A stretch of DNA of 64,000 bases. Source: Taxillus chinensis (Eukaryota > Streptophyta > Magnoliopsida > Santalales > Loranthaceae). Under the pieces are notes generated by a model. It made no database searches. It saw only the letters and a list, made by a program, of their open reading frames with translations, and had not been told where the DNA came from. A program made the position numbers and the translations under genes. The stretch covers positions 24,507,506 through 24,571,505 of the forward strand of contig CM042091.1 of assembly GCA_023512835.1 (NCBI GenBank), in the 5' to 3' direction. Positions within the stretch are counted from its first letter, which is position 1; every line of letters begins with the position of its first letter. This document shows positions 56,261-64,000 of the stretch, piece after piece.

Positions 56261-58160
56261 TGAGCTTGTAGAGAGAGAAAAAGAGACACTCGTAGAGAGT
56301 GATTGTAAGCTTCGAAGGTGGTCAAAGGAAAGAGGAAGAGAGAAAGAGAGGCAGTCGAAGAGAGAGAGAGAGAGAGATATAGGGTTAGGGTTCAAGTGTG
56401 AAAATGACGAACATACCTTTGGGCTCCGTCTCCATCTGTAACTTATATATGAGGTGAGAAGCGTACTGTAGAAGTCACAGACTTTGTCGGTTCGTCTTCA
56501 GGTCCACGTTCTTTTCTCTGACCCGTCTCTTTATCTCCCGGATCCACCCGTTAGAAGATTCAAGCGATAGGTACACGTCACCCCTTATGTCGGTGTGCAG
56601 GTTCCATTTTAAGTGCATAGTGACATGCTGACATGTCTACGAGGCTTGAATAGTAAGTGACAGACTCCGTCTCGCTACGATCTTTTGAACTGCGACGCTA
56701 CGAAGCTGGATGCTTCGAGGCTATGACCCTCAAAGCTTCGAGGCAGCACATGATATGCACTTCTTCGATGTAGTTGCTTTGAGGTTGACTGCGAATGCAG
56801 CGAGCGGTGGATTTCTCTGGACTTTTCAACACTTAACAACACACATGAGATGCATATGACAATTCACATGATATTATTCATGATGAATAGTGTTGTGAGT
56901 GAAATTGAGATCACATGTCCAGAGCTTGGTTTATTTCAACCGAATGTCTGATTTACATGTATGGCAACTGTATCACTACCATTGAAGTCTCCAATTACCT
57001 TAGAAATGATTAAGTATATCATCATACAAGCATCATGTGTCGAAGGTGATCACTATGTTAACATAGCATCCAGTAAACCATGATTTATCCATTTTAACAA
57101 CCATGTCATAAAATCTGAGTCTTCTCACTTTTCAGCAAAACTCACTCAGCGGAGGCCTCACCCTCTCACCCTCGGATCAGCATGTGAGCTTGATGCAGGA
57201 ACTAGAATTATACTGTATAAGTAAGCTCATGGTCAACCGAATCTTACCACAACCCTGATCCAAGAATGATTTTCGGTTCAAGATAGATGACTTGAGAGAC
57301 AGGATGGCCCTATTGAGAATCGAATACACACTCTATCATTGTAAGATTTACAACACAACAAAGTATAGGTAGAGTTTGGAGTTTGATCATTCAAACTGGT
57401 CTGTGTGAGTTGTCTCTTTTCTTTTGTGGAGCACAATGTTTCGGTGCTTTATATGAGTCTTTTTACAAGGACAGAGCTCAACACAGTATCTTTTTGAATC
57501 ACATGATCATACATTTTGATCTCCAACTATTGCTATAACAGAGACACAATCTGGGAACAGTGAGGACTCCCCCTAAGATAGGCATTCAATCTATTGTCTA
57601 TTATCATTTTGCCTTTTTCACCTTGCCTTTTTCAGTAAAAGGTAGTGGCTCTTCTTGAGTAATAGGCTTTTTATGATTCTCAATTACTACAGTCTCAGTC
57701 ATCCTTTGAGCATTAAATCATTGAGGATCCTTTCCGTGCAGGCCAACAACACCATGAGATACAACAGTTCTTGCTAGTTAATGAATGCAATGCCACACAG
57801 GTGATATTCTCTCAGAATAAAATAACAGGTAATGGGAATATCTTCTGATGAAAATAAGGGAAATTGCACTCATTTCACTCAAGACTTGAGAGTTTATGAC
57901 AGGTTGCCCAACTGACGTGAACCAGGTTCAGAGGTAGCAAGTTTCATCCATGTGATTTCTCACTTTTTAGCAGCAGATATGCATGAATCACACGTAGTCA
58001 TTACTAATTTTCATGAAGACATCATCAGTTATTAACAGTGTCATACTTATGTTAATCACACAGATAATTAGGTTGAAATGAAACACAAGACATGCGGTGA
58101 GTCTTATGAATTTAAATCCAACATGCCAAGTTTTGTCAGAAGTTGACTGAACCTGGTTTC
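56261..58160 (-). other. S2 spacer between pol and third ORF
   Basis: About 1.9 kb without a supported ORF. It holds (GA)n tracts near 56260-56380 and a PPT-like run at 57568-57580 (minus TTAGGGGGAGTC), in a position comparable to the PPT-like blocks of S1. Confidence 0.55.
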
Positions 58161-59400
58161 TTACAGAGGTTTGGTGAATATGTCGGCAAGCTGGTCATCA
58201 GTGGATATATACTCTAGGGAAATGTCTTTCTTTAGCACATGATAACGTATAAAGTGATGTCTGACCTCAATGTGCTTGGTTTTGGGATGCATAACAGGAT
58301 TGTTTGAAATTGCAATGGCACTTGTATTGTCACAATACAGAGGAACGGCCTTCAGATCAAAACCATAGTCTGATAGTTAACTGGCCATCCAGAGCAATTG
58401 AGCACAACTCTTCCTGCGCAAGAATATATTCAGCCATTTGTGGAGGTTGAAATCGAATTTGTTTCTTGTTAAACCAGGATACAAGTCTGTTGCCTAAGAG
58501 TTGACATGTTCCACTTGTGCTCTTTCTATCAATCCTGCATCCGGAAAAGTCTGCATCTGAATATCCTCTCAGTTTAAAGTCAGACTCTTTTGGATACCAT
58601 AGTCCCAAATTCTCAGTTCCCTTCAGATACCGCATGATCCTCTTGACATGAGACAAGGGGGATTCCTTGGGATTAGCTTGGTATCTGGAATAGATGCATG
58701 TTGCAAACATTATGTCAGGTCTGCTTGCTGTCAGATACAGCAAGGATCCAATCATGCTTCTGTATTCTGAAATATCCACCTCCTTGCCTGCTTCATCCAT
58801 ATCCAGTTTGGCGTTTGTAGGAATGGGAGTTCTCATGTGTGTCACATCAGTCATCTTAAACTTCTTTAGAATCTCCTTTATGTATTTGGTTTGGACGATA
58901 AAGATCCCATCCTCTAACTGCTTGACCTCCAATCCAAGGAAGAATGAGAGTTCTCCCATCATACTCATTTCATATTCACTTTTCATTAGATGAGAGAAGT
59001 CTTCACATTGCTTCTTGTCCCTTGATCCGAATATGATGTCATCCACATAGATTTGGACTATCAAAGGTGATCCTTTTCCTTCCTTGAGAAACAGTGTGGG
59101 GTCAATCTTACCTTTTCTGAACTTGTTTTTGATCGAAATTTCGACAAGTGTTTCATACCAAGCTCGGGAGCTTGTTTTAGTCCATAAAGAGCCTTTTTCA
59201 GTTTGTATACCTTCGCTCTTGGTTTGGCTCTAGAAATCCGGGTGGTTGTTCAACATAGACTTCTTCTTGGAGGTCTCCATTCAAGAAAGCACTTTTGACA
59301 TCCATTCGATAAACTTTGAAGTCCTTGAATGCCGCATATGCGAAGAACATGCGAATGGCCTCTAGTCTAGCAACGGTGCAAAGGTTTCATCATAGTCGAT
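58161..59400 (-). pseudogene. S2 reverse transcriptase and RNase H
   Basis: RT is broken by frameshifts at ~59370 and 59070-59250, where [24 protein letters not shown] can still be read. The main open segment (58357-59064) has the catalytic YVDD near its start, GELSFFLGLEVKQLEDGIF, then RNase H with YLKGTENLGLWYPKESDF, GYSDADFSGCRIDRKSTSGTCQLLG. The STAEAEY block is damaged (QPPQMAEYILA). The last part, with DNTSAIAISNN-type text, runs in another frame to about 58160. Confidence 0.87.
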
Positions 59401-60702
59401 TCCTTCTTCTTGTCTGTATCCTTTTGCAACTAGTCTAACCTTGTTTCTGATTACAACACCATCAGCATCAAGTTTGTTTCTGTAAATCCATTTCACGCCA
59501 ATGACTTGCTGTGATCTGGGCCTGTTGACCAACTCCCATACTTCCTGTCTTTTGAACTGATTTAATTTTTCTTGCATTGCATCAATCCAATGGTGATCCA
59601 GAACTGCGTCATTTAATGATTTTGGCTCCACTTGTGATAGGAAACACATATATAGGTTTTCATGAAGTGTGACAGCCCTTGTTTTAACTCGTGCAGCAGG
59701 ATCTCCAATTATCAGTTCAGAAGGATGGTCTTTTAACTTTCTTTTTGCCTTTGGAAGGTCTTCTTTTTCTTCATGATGAATCCCTAATTGCTCAATGTCA
59801 GGTTCTTGGGCTGGTAGAAGTGGCAGAGTCTGAACAGGTTGAATGTTACAGTCATGATTTTCTGTTGATTTTTGACTTGGTTCCGCAGCAATCGATTCAG
59901 CTCTTTGTTCAACAGGTTCAGGTACATCTTCCATAGTTTCTGTTGTCATGGGCTTATCTGTGTCCTGATCTTCTATAATGACAATGTCCTGCATTTTATT
60001 TACATTTGGATCTCCTTTTTGCATTCCATGGTTAGTCTCATCAAAAGAAACATGAATAGACTCTTCAACAACTTTGGTTCTTCTATTAAATACACGATAA
60101 GCCTTGCTAGTCATGGAGTATCCAACAAGATATCCATCATCCGATTTGGCATCAAACTTGTTCAAGTAATCCTTGCCATTGTTCAGAATGTAGCAAGTGC
60201 ACCCAAAGATCCTTAGGTGACCAATGTTTGGTCTCCTTCCCTTCCATAACTCATAGGGTGTTTTCATGGCTCGTTTGTTAATTAGAGTTCTGTTTTGTAC
60301 ATAACAAGCAGTGGCAACAGCTTCAACCCATAGGGATTTTGGGAACTGAGCTCCTGTCAACATGGTTCTAGCTGCTTCAACTAATGTTCGATTCTTTCTT
60401 TCAGCTACTCCATTTTGTTGTGGAGTTCTTAGTGTTGAGAAATTATGCTGAATACCATGTTCAGTACAAAACTCTAACATATCAGAAAATTCAAATTCCT
60501 TGCCATGATCGCTACGAATGTACTTAATAGAGAGACTTTTAACATTAGTGACCCAATTGAAAAGTTCAACAAGATTCTCAAAAGTTTCAGTTTTGTTTTT
60601 GAGAAACATAACCCATGTGTATCTGGTATAGTCATCTACTACTACAAGAAAGTATCGTGCACCAGCTAAGGAAGACACATTTATTGGTCCACATAGATCC
60701 AT
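59362..60702 (-). pseudogene. S2 integrase core to RT start
   Basis: Open for 446 codons, the longest ORF in the window. DDE residues are at Asp2 (MDLCG), Asp65 (YIRSDHGKEF) and Glu101 (NGVAERKNR), a D-35-E spacing. Then come TPYELWKGRRPNIGHLRIFGCTCYIL, an acidic linker of ~120 residues, and the RT start LNDAVLDHHWIDAMQEKLNQFKRQEVW ... [23 protein letters not shown], where a frameshift ends it. The open frame begins inside the domain, because a break near 60800 separates it from the pre-integrase part. Confidence 0.92.
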
Positions 60703-61383
60703 GTGCAGAAGTTCAAGTGGTTGTGTGATTGAGGTTTTATCTATACTCTTAAAAGAATGTTTAACTTGCTTACCCAGCTGACAGTCCCTGCAAGGGTGTT
60801 CTTTCTAATAAACATGCTTGGGTAAGCCCTCAACCAATTCCAGAGATGCCAGTTTAGACATGGTTTTAAAGTTTAAATGGCCAAATCTCTTATGCCACAA
60901 CCAATTAATATCAGGTGAAGCTTTGGACAGAAAATAAATTGGTTCATCAGATTGAGCATTGCCAAAGACCAACTTGTAGACATTGCCTTGTCTATGTCCA
61001 TTTAGCTTCACTTGTTTGGAGAGGGAATCCATAACTGTGCAGGTGTGTTTAGTGAACAACACTTGATAACCTTTGTCACACAATTGACTTATGCTCAACA
61101 GGTTATGTTTAAGACCTTGGACAACAGATACATTCTTAATGGACACAGAACCATTAGAGAGAGTACCCTTACCAACAATCTTACCCTTTTTATTGTCCCC
61201 GAAAGTGACAGATGAAGCTGCAACCTCCCTTACCTCACTTAATAGAGAGGCATCATCTGTCATGTGCACAGAGCGAACCTTGTCAAGATACCACTGGCTG
61301 GAATTGATCTTTTGTTTCCGGTAGCTACTTTTGACCTGGTGCACTGTTCCTGCACATAGAGCAACTAAGTCTTGGGGGCCCAA
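60703..61383 (-). pseudogene. S2 protease and GAG-pre-integrase
   Basis: WYLDKVRSVHMTDD near 61250-61290 is the copia protease active-site block, but the DSGCS core reads DKVRS, so the second and third residues of the catalytic DSG are lost. VTFGDNKKGKIVGKGTL and GLKHNLLSISQLCDKGY follow, then the zinc motif LWHKRFGHLNFKTMSKLASLELVEGLPK. A stop and frame change at ~60805 cut it from the C..CQLGKQ part. Confidence 0.85.
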
Positions 61384-62720
61384 TTAAGATTGGGCTTTGG
61401 GTAAGTGAAAGCTACAGGTGGCAATTTAAGTTTCCAATAAGAAGGGGCAGATTTAACTTTCCATGCTAATCTTGGTGATCCTTCATTAGAGTTATTAGCA
61501 AGATTAGCCTTTAGATCTTCAACACGTTTTCCTTCCTTATTGTTATCTTTGGTAGCTTTAATAGGCGTAGGTTTAACAATTTTCTTCACAGGTTTGATTT
61601 TTAAGTCTTTTGAAGGAATAGCTTGTGTGTGCATGGTATGTTTCTTCCTATCGAGTTCTGTGGCATTGCAGATTGTTAGTGAAATTAAGCTGTTTAAGAT
61701 TTACCCTAATTTAGGTGGCAATCTCCTACCTAAGATACTCAGAGTAGAATCTGCACTGATAGGAGAGGTGTCCAACTTCATAGCAGATGGGGCATGTGAT
61801 AGATTTCGGTTGAACATCCTGTCTCAAGGGTTTTTCTGAAGTGTTAAGAGGTTTCCTAGGTTTTCTCACAAATCCTAGACCGTTCTTAACTCTTCCATTA
61901 GAGACAAACTTAGGTTGGAATGCAAGAACCTTCTTTGGATGAACCGGTCTCAAAAGTAGTGGTGTTTCTACTTGGTTTTGTCTCTGAGATAACTACACCC
62001 TTACCCTTGCATTGGGTTGTAGAGGATAGGTTGATGAAGGTTCAGCTTTCGGTTCTTTCATTGCAGCCTACCGCATCATTGTCCTTAGATGCAATGATAC
62101 CCAGGTCTTTGAATTCGGGTGTTACTGGCTTGGGTGAACTAGTAACAGCCATTGATACCTCCTTTCCACAATCAACGAGCACACGGCCAACAGGAACAAA
62201 GCCAGCGAGACACTTGGTCTGTACAGGATAGGTCTAGGCCTTGGCTATTTGGTCTTCAGAGAAACCAAGACCTAAAGCTAGACCTTTAACATCTGGAGTA
62301 GTCCTAAAGTGGGCAGCAATCTCAGCAGAGTCTTGCCACTTTTGACTGATTAGTCTTTCCTTTTCCGCTTGCTTTGGTTTGATTAGTTCCTTTTCAAGTC
62401 TATCGATGTCTTTATTAGCCATTTTTAGTTGACCAGCTTTGTCAAAAAGAACATCGTGTGTGCTTCTCATCTCACTCACTTCACTTTTAATCTTCTCTTT
62501 GTTCTTTCATAATCATCTATAGAGTCTCTATATTCACATGAAAGCCGTTCCAGTTTAGAATAATATCTTTCTTTGTCAGCTTTCATAGGAAGAAATTGTT
62601 CCTCCATTTCTTTAAGAGCTCTATAGGTATCTTCATATTCAATATAGAGCTGTTCATAAGTTCTTACCTTGAGGGGAGGTGAATGGTCAGCCATGAAGCA
62701 GATGAGACCTTTTTCCTTCT
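61384..62720 (-). pseudogene. S2 gag C-terminal part: coiled coil and second zinc knuckle
   Basis: Three open segments in two frames. 62476-62694 and 62234-62479 are charged coiled coils (RALKEMEEQFLPMKADKERYYSKLERL; DKAGQLKMANKDIDRLEKELIK) ending in SEDQIAKA. 61726-61953 is basic and ends in CPICYEVGHLSYQC (61753-61794), a CCHC knuckle. 61365-61634 is Lys-rich and leads to protease (SAPSYWKLK ... NLNWAPKT). This matches the S1 gag layout. Confidence 0.78.
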
Positions 62721-63954
62721 TCTCCTCATCCGACGATTCTTCTTCCTCCTCGGTTCCACTGTTAAACTTGTTAGTGACAAGAGCCTTCTTCCTCTTGTCA
62801 TCCTTTTCGCTTGAGGAGCCTTTGGTCTTCTTCTTCCCTTCACTGCCTCCTTTTTCTCCCTCTTGACTTATAACGAGTTAGCGGCGAAATGGCCGGGCTT
62901 GTTGCAATGATAGCATTGTAACTTGTCCTCATCTTTTCCCTTAGAGAAAGATGAGGAAGACAGCCTGCTTTCCTTTCCTTCGTAGTTCCCCCTTCTCTTC
63001 AGCGGTTTCTTGATCGAAATGCCACTTCTTCGTTGAAGCACTATCTCGAGCCAAGTGTATCAGCTTCATCTTCTTCCTCTTCGAAGATGGTTCCCGTGGT
63101 TCGAGAGCAGTCTTAGAAGCAATAGACTTCTCCTTTTTCTTGGAAGGATTCTCAAATGCCTCAAGCTCTTCTTTTTGCATCTCAAACGTCTTGAGGTCCC
63201 CATATAGTGCTTCCAAGGCACAAGTCTTCCATTCCTTTAGCTGACGGATGGCTGATGTCTTTATCAGCAGTCTCAAGGGTAGAGATCTCAAAAATTTGTC
63301 ATTTTTGTCCTTTTGAGAGATCTCAACGTTATACGTCTTCATTCGTTGAATCAGACCTGTGAACCGTTTGTAGATACTGTCCAATGACTCCTTCGGTTCA
63401 CATCTGAAGGCTTCATACCCTTGTTTGAGCATGGAGATCTTGTTGTCCTGTATTTGCTCATCTCCTTCGTATATGAGACAGAGCTTGTCCCATACCTCTT
63501 TAGCAGTCTCAAGATCTTGCACATCTGTGAACATGTCATCATCGAGTGCATAGAAAAGTATGGCTTTTGCCTTGAAGTTGAGCTTTACTTTCCTCTGCTC
63601 CACCTTAGACCAACTATCTGGATCTTTCGTCATTAGTCGACCTCTTTGCATACTCTTTGGCGTGAAAGGTCCATTTTTTATTGTTTCCCAGAGATAAGTG
63701 TCGAGCATGTCTAGGTGAGCTCTCATCCTTGCTTTCCATTTTGAAAAGCGCGTAGGTATGCACATAGGTACTTGGGAGGATGAGCCAGGTAGAACATCAT
63801 AGAAGTCTTCTTGTTCTTTCTTGTTGCTGCTGGTACTCGGATCTTCCTGCTCTTGGTTTCCCGTCGCTCCTTCCTCTGGAACACGACTTGCTTCAACTTC
63901 CTCAATAGGAACTGGAGCTTGCTCGGGAGCTGGGGCTGCACTGCTAGAATCCAT
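62721..63954 (-). pseudogene. S2 gag N-terminal part (UBN2 type) and first zinc knuckle
   Basis: Open for 337 codons from the ATG at 63954, 30 bases from the PBS, so the start is well placed. MCIPTRFSKWKARMRAHLDML and KNGPFTPKS begin the gag fold, followed by FYALDDDMFTDVQDLETAKEVWDKLCLIYEG and ESLDSIYKRFTGLIQRMKTYN. A frameshift at ~62945 ends it. Just beyond, CYHCNKPGHFAANS (62874-62915) is a zinc knuckle whose last Cys has become Ser. Confidence 0.9.
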
Positions 63955-63984
63955 GTCAGCTAGTAGGGAGCTGGAGCTACACTT

Positions 63985-63996
63985 GCTCTGATACCA
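63985..63996 (-). promoter_or_regulatory. S2 primer binding site (initiator Met-tRNA)
   Basis: Minus strand TGGTATCAGAGC, a perfect initiator Met-tRNA match. The 5' LTR starts two bases later at 63999, at the very end of the window. Confidence 0.92.
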
Positions 63997-64000
63997 ATTG

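Larger units (their letters stand above)
50885..64000 (-). mobile_element. Ty1/copia Sirevirus 'S2', all but its 5' LTR
   Basis: Minus strand: 3' LTR (50885-52846), PPT, Ulp1-containing ORF, spacer, pol and gag, with the PBS at 63985-63996 and the first two bases of the 5' LTR at 63999-64000. Domain order and wording are those of Sireviruses and parallel S1 throughout, but the proteins have clearly diverged and the LTRs are unrelated outside the termini. Confidence 0.92.

Overview
The window is repeat-rich plant nuclear DNA, almost certainly from a flowering plant. Almost all of it is LTR retrotransposons nested inside one another: Ty1/copia Sireviruses, Ty3/gypsy chromoviruses, and Athila and Tat relics. 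I could support only one host gene, an intronless GT8 galacturonosyltransferase-like (GATL) gene at 34996-36078. The species cannot be named from the sequence.

Layout, left to right. 1-758: tails of two Ty3 LTRs, one apparently inserted in the other. 869-31669 (+): a Tekay-like Ty3 chromovirus ('A'), full of stop codons and split twice. A Sirevirus ('S1', 1354-14472, minus) sits in its 5' LTR with a 5-bp target duplication differing at one base. A young non-autonomous Ty3 element ('T4', 18849-26995, minus) sits in its reverse transcriptase with a perfect GTATC duplication, and the A reading frame resumes exactly after T4. 31670-33374: a diverged Ty3 LTR with a 52-base C run. 34996-36078: GATL. 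38921-40131: a long inverted repeat. 41281-43290: an Athila relic (minus) cut by a T4-family LTR. 43935-46887: a Tat-lineage pol relic (+) with a second RNase H. 47057-64000: a three-layer nest: a Sirevirus LTR cut by a Ty3 element ('T3', plus), whose gag is cut by Sirevirus 'S2' (minus), which runs off the window at its 5' LTR.

The most unusual content is in the two Sireviruses. Each has the usual gag and pol (protease, integrase, RT, RNase H). Between pol and the 3' LTR, where some Sireviruses carry an env-like ORF, each has a 2.7-3.0 kb coding region of a different kind. It starts with a domain resembling plant transposon-associated proteins, continues through a low-complexity linker, and ends in a Ulp1/C48 SUMO-protease-like domain. 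The His, Asp, Gln and Cys catalytic positions are present in both copies. Both copies are broken by stops and frameshifts here, but the two elements are clearly diverged and share the same architecture, so the ORF was probably a working part of this lineage.

Other structure worth attention: paired palindromes just upstream of the TATA box in every T3/T4-family LTR, a cluster of five G-boxes in the T4 U3, arrays of short CG-containing motifs filling the Sirevirus LTRs, and a bias of A-element stop codons to TAG and TGA that suggests decay by deamination of methylated cytosines.
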